The position numbers and the translations under genes are program-made. This document shows, piece by piece, positions 56,344 to 64,000 of a stretch of DNA of 64,000 nucleotides. Location of the stretch: the NCBI GenBank assembly GCA_002706605.1, contig PALT01000005.1, positions 248,001-312,000 on the forward strand, given 5' to 3'. Each line of letters begins with the position of its first letter. Position 1 is the stretch's first letter. The DNA comes from Rhodovulum sp. GTDB taxonomy: Bacteria > Pseudomonadota > Alphaproteobacteria > Rhodobacterales > Rhodobacteraceae. Under the pieces are notes generated by a model. It was not told the DNA's origin and did no database searches. It worked only from the letters and a program-made list of their open reading frames with translations.

Positions 56344-56812
56344 AAGCAGGATCAATGAGCCCGGCCCGAAAGCGGGCGAAGACAAGAAACCCGAGACCGC
56401 CAAGGCCCCTGCGCCCGCGTCGACGGATCGCCCAACGACCACCGCCCCCGCCGCCAAGCCGAAACCGGCTGCGTCGGTTCTGTCCTCGGACCTGACGGTG
56501 ACGGGAAACCTGAAGACCACCGGCGACATTCAGGTCGAAGGCACAGTTGACGGCGACATCCGCGCGCATCTGCTGACCGTTGGCGAAGGTGCCACAATCA
56601 AGGGCGAAATCATGGCCGATGACGTTGTCATCAACGGTCGCGTGATTGGCCGCGTACGTGGCCTGAAGGTGCGCCTGACCTCGACCGCACGGGTTGAGGG
56701 CGACATCATCCACAAGACCATCGCGATCGAAAGCGGCGCCCATTTCGAGGGCTCGGTCCAGCGTCAGGACGATCCCCTGTCCTCGGGTCCGGCGAAAAAA
56801 GCCGAAGCCTAA
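56333..56812 (+). CDS. bactofilin
   Basis: Polymer-forming cytoskeletal protein of 159 residues. A disordered Lys/Pro/Ala-rich N-terminus (to about 45) leads to the right-handed beta-helix DUF583 core (SSDLTVTGNLKTTGDIQVEG to about 145) and a short tail. Its start lies inside the M23 gene (11-base overlap). M23 peptidase-bactofilin pairs control local wall growth in other bacteria (LmdC-BacA in Hyphomonas, Csd1-CcmA in Helicobacter), so these two probably act together here. Confidence 0.95.
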   Translation: MFSKSRINEPGPKAGEDKKPETAKAPAPASTDRPTTTAPAAKPKPAASVLSSDLTVTGNLKTTGDIQVEGTVDGDIRAHLLTVGEGATIKGEIMADDVVINGRVIGRVRGLKVRLTSTARVEGDIIHKTIAIESGAHFEGSVQRQDDPLSSGPAKKAEA

Positions 56813-56836
56813 GCCGCAGCGCGATACGGAATTTGA

Positions 56837-56866
56837 GGGCACCCCATCGGGTGCCCTTTTCGTTTT
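56837..56866 (+). terminator. terminator after bactofilin
   Basis: GGGCACCC, loop CATC, GGGTGCCC, then TTTTCGTTTT. Confidence 0.9.
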
Positions 56867-56870
56867 CGGG

Positions 56871-57641
56871 TCAGTCCAGCGTCGCGTGATAGAGATGCCA
56901 CGTCGCGTGCCCCAGAACCGGCAGCACGACCAGCAGGCCCAGAAACAGAGGCACCATCGCCGCAAACACGGTGACGGACACAAACAGCCCCCACAGGGTC
57001 ATCACCCAGAAATTCCGCAAAACCGACTGAAAGCTGACAATCATCGCGGTGACAAAGTCGATCTCGCGGTCCAGCAACAGGGGAAGCCCCGTTACCGTGA
57101 TGGCAAATGTCACACCGGCCAGAACGGCCCCGACCCCCGTCCCCACGAGCAGCATCAGAATGCCATTGGTCGTCTGATAAATCTCATAGGACGTCGTGAC
57201 ATTGGTCATCGTCGACAGCCCCAGAAACAGGGCGAAAATCATATGTCCGATAAAGGACCAGAACAGGAAAATCACGATGATAATGGCGGAAATCCACGGC
57301 AATTGCCGTTCTTTCTGCCGCCAGATCACCCCAAGGATTTCAGACCAGTCCAAGGGATCGTTGTTTTCGATCCGGTGGCTGACCTCATAAAGGCCGACCG
57401 CCGTGAACGGCCCCAAAATCGGAAACCCGAACACCGCTACAGCCAGCCAATAGACCTGTCCCGTGCCCAGCGTGATCCACGCTAGGATCAGACCGCAGAT
57501 CACATAGAAGCCGCCGAAAAACGCCCCAAACATCGGGGCGGCTAGAAAGTCCCGCCATCCCTTGGCCAGACTGGCAGCCACATCCGCGCGCGTGATCTGC
57601 CGTATTTCGGGCACCGGAGAGGGTGCCGTGATGTCGCTCAT
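56871..57641 (-). CDS. DUF2189 family membrane protein
   Basis: A 256-residue inner-membrane protein with about six helices. The start MSDITAPSPVPEIRQITRAD (57641) has GGAG upstream; 20 further in-frame codons are not family-like. Typical segments are KGWRDFLAAPMFGAFFGG, ILGPFTAVGLYEVSHRIE, and GHATWHLYHATLD at the end. Function unknown. It is the last gene of a same-strand run from the penicillin-binding protein, 71 bases after the Cys-rich secreted protein. Confidence 0.87.
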   Translation of the reverse strand: MSDITAPSPVPEIRQITRADVAASLAKGWRDFLAAPMFGAFFGGFYVICGLILAWITLGTGQVYWLAVAVFGFPILGPFTAVGLYEVSHRIENNDPLDWSEILGVIWRQKERQLPWISAIIIVIFLFWSFIGHMIFALFLGLSTMTNVTTSYEIYQTTNGILMLLVGTGVGAVLAGVTFAITVTGLPLLLDREIDFVTAMIVSFQSVLRNFWVMTLWGLFVSVTVFAAMVPLFLGLLVVLPVLGHATWHLYHATLD

Positions 57642-57711
57642 TCGCTTCTCCTCCCAAAAAGAAGCGCGTTTCCCACGATCAGTTTCCCGATCGCGGGCCA
57701 CATATCAAGGG

Positions 57712-59298
57712 TTAGTTGGGCAATGGCGGACAGATCGGCTGGGCGCGGTCGCATTTGTCATAGCCGTAGACGCCGCCGTTCTTGACCTCGACCTCGTCCT
57801 CGCCGTTGAAACAGCTGTCCGCCATTTTGGCCATGACATCCGAGCCGCCATAGATCGTGCCCTTGGGTTTGACCTTGCCGTCGCGGATGTCCTCAAAGCT
57901 CTCTCCGGCGTCCAGCATCTCGGTCAGGACCCACGTGTAATAGTCCGACAGGGACGCGACATAGCGGTCCACCTGATCCTCACCTTTACGCATTTCGGAC
58001 GGGTCGTTGGGCTTGAACTCAATCACCGTACAATCGCGCACAACAAAGCAATCGGGGCGACTGCGGCTGTCGGTAGGAATGGCGATATCCACCACATCAC
58101 AGCCAAATCCACTGGGCAGGGTTTTATGCTTTTCCTTGCCGTATTCGATCCACGTCCGGATCCACGGCGATTGCGTTCCTTTGAGCGCACTGCCCTTATC
58201 CTTGAGCAGGCTTTCCATGCCACGATAGCGTTTGTTCATGTTGACCAGTAGGCGTTCCACCTGATCGTCGCCCGTCGCCGCCAGAACCGCGTCTCCCTCG
58301 GGTTTCAACTCTTTGTACTCTTTCACCACCTGATCAATCAGACGCAGCACATCGTTCTTGTTGTCACTCAACGCCGCCTTGACCCGCGGGTCGGACGCGC
58401 CGTTGCCCGAGGTTTCATTCCAGTCGATCGAACAATAGGCGATGCGCAGGCGTTCCAACCCGTCGCAGTTCTTTTCCCACACCGCGCGGGTGCGATCGAA
58501 CCACTCTTCGCCCGCCTTCACGAACTCCTCGGACGCGTCCAGCGTCGCGCCGGTGGTTTTCAACGCGGCCACCACATAGGACAGGCGCAGGGGTTCCTCA
58601 ATCGGATCACAGGCGCGTTCGGCGTTACTCAACGCGCGCGCATAGTATTTCACGATGTCATCGGCGGCGCGGTCCAGTGCCTTTTCAATCGAGCTGTCCC
58701 AGCGTTTGGGGTAATTGCGGGAATCCTTGAACCGCGCGCTCAGGACCTGACGGGCGGCGTTTTTCAGGTCGTCCTCGATATCCTCGGCATTTTTGAGGGC
58801 GGCCTCGACCTGATCCTCTATCGACGTGGCCAGATCTTCGATGTCATCGGCGTCGTCATCCTCGATTTCCTTGATGATCTCGGCGATCTTGTCCTCAAAC
58901 CCCTCTTCCAGATCCTCGCACTGCTCGGGCAGTTTATCGATGGCCATCTGGACCTTTTCCATCTTGCCCAGAACGGCCAGCGCGGCGCGCAGGGATTTAA
59001 GGTTCGCCTCATGCACGGCGGTGAATTCCGCGATCCGATCCTTAACAGGGCGATAGCGGTGATCGCGTTCGTGCAGGCGTTTCAGGGTCTTCAACTCGGA
59101 CTCGGCGCATTTCACATGGCGCAGGATTTCGTCCACGTCACTATCATCGCCCTTGGGGATATAAAGGATCGGACGCTCCATCAGGTGATAGCAATCCTGT
59201 AGTGGATCAAATTCGCGGTCCAGTTCCACGTCCTGCGCATGGACCGCCGCCGCAATGAACAACGTTCCGATCAGTGTTAGAAGATACCGCATGATCAT
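57712..59298 (-). CDS. secreted Cys-rich coiled-coil protein with C-terminal PD-(D/E)xK-like motif
   Basis: I do not recognise a family. The 528-residue protein has a signal peptide (MIMRYLLTLIGTLFIAAAVHAQ), an acidic helical region (about residues 55-350, e.g. IIKEIEDDDADDIEDLATSI), and a mixed C-terminal domain. Twelve Cys (36, 64, 127, 230, 278, 289, 400, 417, 423, 496, 516, 523) fit a disulfide-bonded periplasmic or secreted protein. At 415-429 it reads PD-x10-EFK, then Q442 and Y446, as in PD-(D/E)xK nuclease folds and REase-like toxin domains. This could be chance. Its ATG overlaps the stop of the beta-helix gene (ATGA), so the two work as a pair. Confidence 0.75.
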   Translation of the reverse strand: MIMRYLLTLIGTLFIAAAVHAQDVELDREFDPLQDCYHLMERPILYIPKGDDSDVDEILRHVKCAESELKTLKRLHERDHRYRPVKDRIAEFTAVHEANLKSLRAALAVLGKMEKVQMAIDKLPEQCEDLEEGFEDKIAEIIKEIEDDDADDIEDLATSIEDQVEAALKNAEDIEDDLKNAARQVLSARFKDSRNYPKRWDSSIEKALDRAADDIVKYYARALSNAERACDPIEEPLRLSYVVAALKTTGATLDASEEFVKAGEEWFDRTRAVWEKNCDGLERLRIAYCSIDWNETSGNGASDPRVKAALSDNKNDVLRLIDQVVKEYKELKPEGDAVLAATGDDQVERLLVNMNKRYRGMESLLKDKGSALKGTQSPWIRTWIEYGKEKHKTLPSGFGCDVVDIAIPTDSRSRPDCFVVRDCTVIEFKPNDPSEMRKGEDQVDRYVASLSDYYTWVLTEMLDAGESFEDIRDGKVKPKGTIYGGSDVMAKMADSCFNGEDEVEVKNGGVYGYDKCDRAQPICPPLPN

Positions 59299-60737
59299 CC
59301 CTCACCCTGCTGATAGATGCGGGTATAGGACGCGCCATATTCGGCCGCCTCGGCGTTATGCGGAAAGGGCAGCGCGCGGGGATCATAGGGCACCAGCGGC
59401 GCAAAGTTCAAAACGCCTTCATCCCCCGCCAAGGCCTCCATCCCGAAATCCGCATCCAGCGTCAGTTCGGACAGGCCGCTATCCAGAGACGGCAGATCAA
59501 GGGACAGATCATCGCCGCCCTCGTCCTCATCCCCCAGCGAGAAATCGATGCTGTCCAGTGTCAGCTCTTCCTCGGGCAGTGTCGGCGCAACGCCGCGCCC
59601 GATGTCCCGCAGGACCCCGACCTCCAACACCGGCACGGCCAGTTCGGGGTCGATATCCACATTGTCATAGGTGTCCCACGCGAAATCGTCCTCAAGGTCA
59701 TAGGGATCGAAAATCGCATGCGTGGCGGAACCGTTGAACTTGCCCACGACCGCGCCATCGGCGGGTTCCTCGGGGTCAAACATCGCACCATTGTCCCAGA
59801 ACAGGTTCTCGGTGATCGCGATATTGGGACCGTCCACATCGTCCCACTGCGGGAAAATCGCGCCCCCGACGTTAAAGGCAAACAGGTTGCGGGTGATGTC
59901 GATCTGGCTGGCCGAATATTTGTTGCCGATCTCCAACGTGCCGGGGTTCGACGTGGTGCGATCGGGATTACGCGGCCAGTTCAGGACAAACGAATTCCCC
60001 GCCAGACGATAGCGCGGCGTGAACTTGCCCCCGCCACTGGTCACCTGCCACGTGTAAACGTTGTTCATAAAGACGTTGTTCGTCACCTCGACCAGCGCCT
60101 GATCGGACATGGCTCGGATGGCGGGCGCGGCGACGCCGTTTGGCGCGTTCAGGAACACGTTGTCCGCCACCACCAGATGGTTCGTGGTCAGATAGCCGAA
60201 GCGCAAAATCCCCCATGTGGACGATCCGCTGAACATCAAGGTGTTGGTCTGGGCGTCATAGGCGTTGGAGGGGCTGACATCAAAGGTCAGGCCCGACACC
60301 ACCAATTCGGCCAGCGCGTGCTTCTTGCCCTCAAACGATAGGACGATGCCGGAGCGTTCGGGCGGCGTCACCATCAAGGTCGGGGTCAGGAACGGGTTGC
60401 GGGTGTCAAACGTCTCATCATAGCCGCCTAGGATATGCAGCGACGCCTCGGGCGCGATGACCTCGGGCAGTGCCCATTGACCCGTGCCCGCCTTGCCGTC
60501 GTATTCCCCGCTGGCAATGCGGATGGTGACGCGACAGGCGCCACAGCCCGACAGGGTCTCATGCGCATTGCGCAGGGCGGCGGTCAGGCTGCGCTCGGCA
60601 AACACCGCCTGTCCGTCCTCGCGGGCCTTGGCGGTGTCATAGGCGGCGGTGCCGCGCGGGGCCACGAGGTACTCGATATTTTGGGCCGCGACAGGCCCCG
60701 CAATCAGCGCCGCAAGCGCCGGGATCAAAATACGCAT
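59295..60737 (-). CDS. secreted right-handed beta-helix protein
   Basis: A 480-residue exported protein of unknown function. It has a signal peptide (MRILIPALAALIAGPVAAQ), a CGAC pair (C65, C68), then a pectate-lyase-like parallel beta-helix (about residues 70-330) with repeated turns such as NNVFMNNVYTW, ITRNLFAFN and ITENLFWDNGAMF. An acidic low-complexity stretch (about 375-430: DFSLGDEDEGGDDLSLD) and a short C-terminal segment follow. No lyase active site is evident, so it may be a binding or surface protein. The ribosome-binding site lies in a hairpin; the stop overlaps the next gene. Confidence 0.8.
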   Translation of the reverse strand: MRILIPALAALIAGPVAAQNIEYLVAPRGTAAYDTAKAREDGQAVFAERSLTAALRNAHETLSGCGACRVTIRIASGEYDGKAGTGQWALPEVIAPEASLHILGGYDETFDTRNPFLTPTLMVTPPERSGIVLSFEGKKHALAELVVSGLTFDVSPSNAYDAQTNTLMFSGSSTWGILRFGYLTTNHLVVADNVFLNAPNGVAAPAIRAMSDQALVEVTNNVFMNNVYTWQVTSGGGKFTPRYRLAGNSFVLNWPRNPDRTTSNPGTLEIGNKYSASQIDITRNLFAFNVGGAIFPQWDDVDGPNIAITENLFWDNGAMFDPEEPADGAVVGKFNGSATHAIFDPYDLEDDFAWDTYDNVDIDPELAVPVLEVGVLRDIGRGVAPTLPEEELTLDSIDFSLGDEDEGGDDLSLDLPSLDSGLSELTLDADFGMEALAGDEGVLNFAPLVPYDPRALPFPHNAEAAEYGASYTRIYQQGEG

Positions 60738-60770
60738 AAAAAGACACTCCTCACGAATGCGTGAAGAGTG
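60738..60770 (-). terminator. hairpin between prfB and the secreted operon, covering the ribosome-binding site
   Basis: On the minus strand CACTC-TT-CACG, loop CATT, CGTG-AG-GAGTG, then TCTTTTT and the ATG of the beta-helix gene. The AGGAGTG Shine-Dalgarno is in the 3' arm. It can act as the prfB terminator and can hide the site for the next gene, the same design as before the endolysin. Confidence 0.65.
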
Positions 60771-60823
60771 CCATCACAGGTTGTTTTCGATCAAGGGGAA
60801 CGCGCGCGCGGGTTTTCCCCGCG

Positions 60824-61951
60824 TCAATCGTCGCCCTGTGCCTCGGCGCGCGATTTACCGGCCACGTTCATAGCCAGCGTCGCCGCCATCAGACCATCCA
60901 GATCACCGTCCAGAACACCTTGGGTATCCGAGGTCTCATAGCTGGTGCGCAGGTCCTTAACCATCTGATAGGGCTGCAGAACATAGGACCGGATCTGGTT
61001 GCCCCAACCGGCGTCGCCCTTGGCTTCGTGGGCGGCGTTGATCTCGGCGTTGCGGCGGTCCAGCTCCATTTGATACAGGCGCGATTTCAGGGCCTTCATG
61101 GCGATATCGCGGTTCTGGTGCTGGGACTTTTCGGAACTGGTCACGACGATGCCGGTGGGCATGTGGGTGATCCGGACCGCAGAATCGGTGGTGTTGACGT
61201 GCTGACCACCGGCACCGGACGAGCGGTAGGTATCCACGCGGATGTCGGCGGGGTTCACCTCGATTTCGATGTTGTCATCGACCACCGGATAGACCCACAC
61301 AGAGCTGAACGAGGTATGGCGGCGCGCGGCGCTGTCATAGGGCGAAATACGCACCAAACGGTGCACGCCGCTCTCGGATTTCAGCCAGCCATAGGCGTTG
61401 TGGCCCGAGATTTTATAGGTCGCGGATTTGATCCCCGCCTCTTCGCCCGCGCTCTCGGATTGCAGTTCGACGTCATAGCCCTTTTTCTCGGCCCAACGCA
61501 CATACATGCGGGCAAGAATGCTGGCCCAGTCACAGCTCTCGGTGCCACCCGCGCCCGAGTTGATCTCAAGAAAGGTGTCGTTGCTGTCGGCCTCACCGTT
61601 CAACAGCGCCTCAAGCTCTTTCTTGGCGGCAACCTGTTTCAGTGCCTTCAGCGCGGCCTCGGCATCGGCGATGACCTCTTGGTCATCTTCCATTTCGCCC
61701 AATTCGATCAGTTCGATATTGTCGTTCAGGTCGCGTTCGATCCCATCATAGGTCTCGATTGAGTCGACCAAGGCCTGACGTTCGCGCATCAGTTTCTGCG
61801 CGTTCTCGGGATCGTTCCAAAGGTCGGGATCCTCGACCCGCGCGTTGAATTCCTCAAGCCGGTACGGCGCGGTTTCGCGGTCCATACGCTGACCCAACAG
61901 GACCAGCGATTTGCGGATGTCTTCAACGATATTCTGTGTCTCAGCGCGCAT
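60824..61951 (-). CDS. prfB: peptide chain release factor 2
   Basis: Ends translation at UGA and UAA. The single open frame of 375 residues has no internal frameshift site, unlike E. coli prfB. The GGQ motif is in [20 protein letters not shown]. The stop-codon-reading SPF tripeptide of E. coli is SPY here ([15 protein letters not shown]). Long N-terminal helices carry the usual [14 protein letters not shown] region. It is 105 bases downstream of the penicillin-binding protein gene, a common alphaproteobacterial order. Confidence 0.97.
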   Translation of the reverse strand: MRAETQNIVEDIRKSLVLLGQRMDRETAPYRLEEFNARVEDPDLWNDPENAQKLMRERQALVDSIETYDGIERDLNDNIELIELGEMEDDQEVIADAEAALKALKQVAAKKELEALLNGEADSNDTFLEINSGAGGTESCDWASILARMYVRWAEKKGYDVELQSESAGEEAGIKSATYKISGHNAYGWLKSESGVHRLVRISPYDSAARRHTSFSSVWVYPVVDDNIEIEVNPADIRVDTYRSSGAGGQHVNTTDSAVRITHMPTGIVVTSSEKSQHQNRDIAMKALKSRLYQMELDRRNAEINAAHEAKGDAGWGNQIRSYVLQPYQMVKDLRTSYETSDTQGVLDGDLDGLMAATLAMNVAGKSRAEAQGDD

Positions 61952-62006
61952 GAGGCCGTGACCTTTTTTGACTGCTTGATGTTCAGGCGGTGATACCCGC
62001 AGATGC

Positions 62007-62036
62007 GCCGACGGGCAAGCACCCTTGCGCGTCGGC
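62007..62036 (-). other. long hairpin between the penicillin-binding protein gene and prfB
   Basis: A 13-bp stem with one mismatch, GCCGACGGGCAAG (62007-62019) and CTTGCGCGTCGGC (62024-62036), loop CACC. No T run follows, so it is not a plain terminator; it may be an mRNA processing or stability element. Confidence 0.5.
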
Positions 62037-62056
62037 CTCTCGGTGGGATGGGGCGG

Positions 62057-64000
62057 TTAGTACAAACCGCCCGAGTTCAGCGTGCCAAAGCTGGCCTTGG
62101 GGCCAACGGTGGCGGTTTCGCCGGTGGATGTGGTGACCTCGGTGCCGGTTTCGGCGGCCGTTTCGGTCGTGCCATCCGCGCCTTCACCCGGCCCGAACAG
62201 AGGCAGGTTCGCCCCCATCGCAAAACCACCGTCGATCAGGGCGGCAACGCCGAAAATCGGTTCCTCCCCATCGCGGAAGTATTCGGCGACGACATTCGGG
62301 CCGCTGGCATCTGCGGGCAGGCGTGCGCCCGAGAACCGGTCGATTTTGATGAAATGGCCACCCGGCGGGACCTTGAACTTGCCGCCGCCGTATTTCTCGG
62401 TCGCCTTTTGCATGAAGGTATTGAACACGGGACCACACATGCCACCACCGGATGCACCGCGCCCAAGCGGCTCGGGACGGTCATAACCGATATAGCACCC
62501 CGCCACGATGTTCGAGGTAAACCCGATGAACCACACGTCGCGCGCATCGTTGGTTGTGCCGGTCTTACCGGCGGTCGGAACCCCAAGGTTCACGCGCCCT
62601 GCGGCGGTCCCGCGGGTCACAACGCCCTGCATCATCGAGGTCAGCTGATAGGCCGTGATCGCGTTCATCACCCGTTCGCGGTTGGACACGATCGTGGGCG
62701 CCTGCCCCTCATCCAGCGCGTCGATCGAACAATCGGTACAGGTCCGTTGATCGTGGCGATAGACGGTTTTGCCCCACCGGTCCTGTACACGGTCAACGAG
62801 GGTCGGTTCGACCCGCTCTCCGCCGTTGGCAAACATTGCATAGGCGGCGACCATCTTGAACAGCGTGGTTTCCTGCGCGCCAAGCGAGTTCGCAAGGAAC
62901 GGGTCCATCCGGTCGTAGACGCCAAAGCGTTCGGCGTATTGGGCCACGGTTTCCATCCCGATTTCCTGTGCCAGACGCACAGTCATCAGGTTCCGCGACC
63001 GTTCGATCCCCGTGCGCAGGGGCGTCGGGCCATAGAACTTGTTCGACGCGTTTTTCGGACGCCACACAGCGCCACCGGTGTCGACCTCAATCGGGGCGTC
63101 GATGACGATGGTGGCGGGGCTGAACCCGCTGTCCAGCGCCGAGGCATAGACAAACGGTTTGAAACTGGACCCCGGCTGGCGGGTGGCCTGTGTCGCGCGG
63201 TTAAAGACCGAGTCCTGATAGCTGAACCCGCCCTGCATCGCGATCACGCGACCGGTGTGCACGTCCATCGCGGTAAAGCCGCCCTGCACTTCGGGGATCT
63301 GGCGCAGGGTCCAGCGGACGAACGAGCCATCGCTGTCCTTGGTCATGCGCCGCACATGGACGACATCCCCGACCTCAAGCAGATCGGACGCGTTGCGCGC
63401 CGTCCGGCCCAGCGTGCCGTCCTCGCGCAGCTTGCGCGCCCAAGTCACGTCATTGGCGGGAATCCAGTGGCCATCGGCGTCATCTGCGACACCTTCGATG
63501 CCGATACGGGCCGAGGTGCTGCCCAGTTCCAGAACAACCGCGCGGTACCAGCCCTCAATATCATTGGCGACGTCACTGGACGACAACGCGGCGCGCCACG
63601 CGTCTTCGGACCCCAGTTCGGCGGCGTCGATCTTCACGCCCGTGCCACGCCAGACACCTTGGCGGCGGTCATATTCTTCCAGACCCTGACGCAGGGCGCG
63701 CGCGGCCTCAAGTTGCAGTTCGGGGTCATAGGTGGCGCGGATCGTCAGACCTCCGCCGAAAAATTCGCCCTCGCCGAAATCGCGGCTCAGCTGGCGGCGG
63801 ATTTCGTCGGTAAAGTAATCACGCGGCGGCAGGCTCTGGCGGAAGGGTTCGAAATCGCCGTTCTGGACCGTCAACAACGGCGCAGCACGCGCCGCGTCAT
63901 AGGTCGCCTGATCAATATAACCATTCTCGAACATCTCGCGCAGAACAAAATTCCGGCGATCCAACGCCCGTTCCTTGGCCCGCACGGGGTGATAGGTCGA
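62057..64000 (-). CDS. mrcA: class A penicillin-binding protein 1A, N-terminus outside the window
   Basis: Bifunctional enzyme that polymerises and crosslinks peptidoglycan. The frame is open to the window edge, so the start and most of the glycosyltransferase domain are missing; the visible part starts with HPVRAKERALDRRNFVLREM, the end of that domain. The linker carries an OB-like insert, and the transpeptidase domain shows SSFKPFVYA (SxxK), SRNLMT (SxN) and KTGTTN (KTG), so it should be active. The C-terminal tail is Thr/Glu-rich. It is upstream of prfB. Confidence 0.95.
   Translation of the reverse strand, partial: STYHPVRAKERALDRRNFVLREMFENGYIDQATYDAARAAPLLTVQNGDFEPFRQSLPPRDYFTDEIRRQLSRDFGEGEFFGGGLTIRATYDPELQLEAARALRQGLEEYDRRQGVWRGTGVKIDAAELGSEDAWRAALSSSDVANDIEGWYRAVVLELGSTSARIGIEGVADDADGHWIPANDVTWARKLREDGTLGRTARNASDLLEVGDVVHVRRMTKDSDGSFVRWTLRQIPEVQGGFTAMDVHTGRVIAMQGGFSYQDSVFNRATQATRQPGSSFKPFVYASALDSGFSPATIVIDAPIEVDTGGAVWRPKNASNKFYGPTPLRTGIERSRNLMTVRLAQEIGMETVAQYAERFGVYDRMDPFLANSLGAQETTLFKMVAAYAMFANGGERVEPTLVDRVQDRWGKTVYRHDQRTCTDCSIDALDEGQAPTIVSNRERVMNAITAYQLTSMMQGVVTRGTAAGRVNLGVPTAGKTGTTNDARDVWFIGFTSNIVAGCYIGYDRPEPLGRGASGGGMCGPVFNTFMQKATEKYGGGKFKVPPGGHFIKIDRFSGARLPADASGPNVVAEYFRDGEEPIFGVAALIDGGFAMGANLPLFGPGEGADGTTETAAETGTEVTTSTGETATVGPKASFGTLNSGGLY

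Noticed and set aside
61800-61951. Programmed frameshift in prfB
   Set aside because: The gene is one continuous frame with no in-frame early UGA.
62057-64000. Penicillin-binding protein as an N-terminally deleted gene
   Set aside because: The frame is open to the last base; the loss is the window edge.
1-64000. CRISPR arrays, insertion sequences, integrases, att sites
   Set aside because: No regular short repeats, transposase or integrase frame, or flanking direct repeats were seen.

Overview
The window is a stretch of ordinary, densely packed chromosome from an alphaproteobacterium of the Rhodobacteraceae/Roseobacter type. The evidence is high GC (one hand-counted 60-base line at 5941-6000 is 72% GC), many ATGA/TAATG/GTGA gene overlaps, the order trpD-trpC-moaC-moeA-lexA, LexA boxes of the alphaproteobacterial GAAC-N7-GAAC type, a gene-transfer-agent (GTA) type endolysin/holin pair, and a valine-degradation set. 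I found no rRNA, tRNA, CRISPR array, insertion sequence, integrase or plasmid gene. Both ends cut genes: trpD on the left and a class A penicillin-binding protein on the right.

Layout. 0-8.7 kb: tryptophan and molybdopterin genes (trpD, trpC, moaC, moeA), lexA, comEC (opposite strand), gltX, gltA. 8.7-15.2 kb: a carboxymuconolactone-decarboxylase-like protein divergent from its likely TetR repressor, an enoyl-CoA hydratase, then a cytochrome c maturation block (ccmH, ccmF, ccmE) that is interrupted by a GTA-type lysis cassette (endolysin, 3-TM holin, a 43-residue membrane ORF). 15.2-22.5 kb: argC, murI, an acyltransferase, a fused indolepyruvate ferredoxin oxidoreductase divergent from a LysR regulator. 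22.5-29.1 kb: a candidate small RNA, purL, bolA, grxD, zapA with a coiled-coil partner, and transketolase. 29.1-33.8 kb: a DUF808 membrane protein, two different gap genes with a 47-residue ORF between them, coaD, a CBS-domain protein. 33.8-40.3 kb: valine catabolism (LysR, mmsA, acyl-CoA dehydrogenase, 3-hydroxyisobutyryl-CoA hydrolase, mmsB) with an L,D-transpeptidase inside. 40.3-50.2 kb: a Crp/Fnr regulator with a DUF2892 protein, uvrA, two MFS transporters, lpd, a DUF924 protein, queA. 50.2-64 kb: a large AsmA-like protein, bcp, a DUF455 protein, an M23 peptidase overlapping a bactofilin gene, a DUF2189 membrane protein, a two-gene secreted-protein operon of unknown function, prfB and the penicillin-binding protein.

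Threads that join the genes. (1) SOS and gene transfer: lexA and uvrA both carry LexA boxes; comEC, the DNA-uptake channel used by GTA recipients in Rhodobacter, ends on lexA, and the GTA-type lysis cassette is 10 kb away. (2) Central carbon: gltA, tkt, two gap genes and lpd are here, and both gap promoters carry paired LacI-type operator-like sites. The first Gap lacks the NAD-selecting Asp, so the pair probably splits into NADP-linked and NAD-linked enzymes. (3) Envelope growth: murI, L,D-transpeptidase, M23 peptidase with bactofilin, ZapA, and the penicillin-binding protein.

The best candidates for something undescribed are the secreted two-gene unit at 57.7-60.7 kb (a beta-helix protein plus a Cys-rich protein ending in a literal PD-x10-ExK nuclease-like motif), the lysis cassette whose endolysin ribosome-binding site sits inside a terminator-like hairpin, and the ~70-nt RNA with an exposed anti-Shine-Dalgarno stretch before purL. 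All functions are read from the sequence and family knowledge; no search was run.
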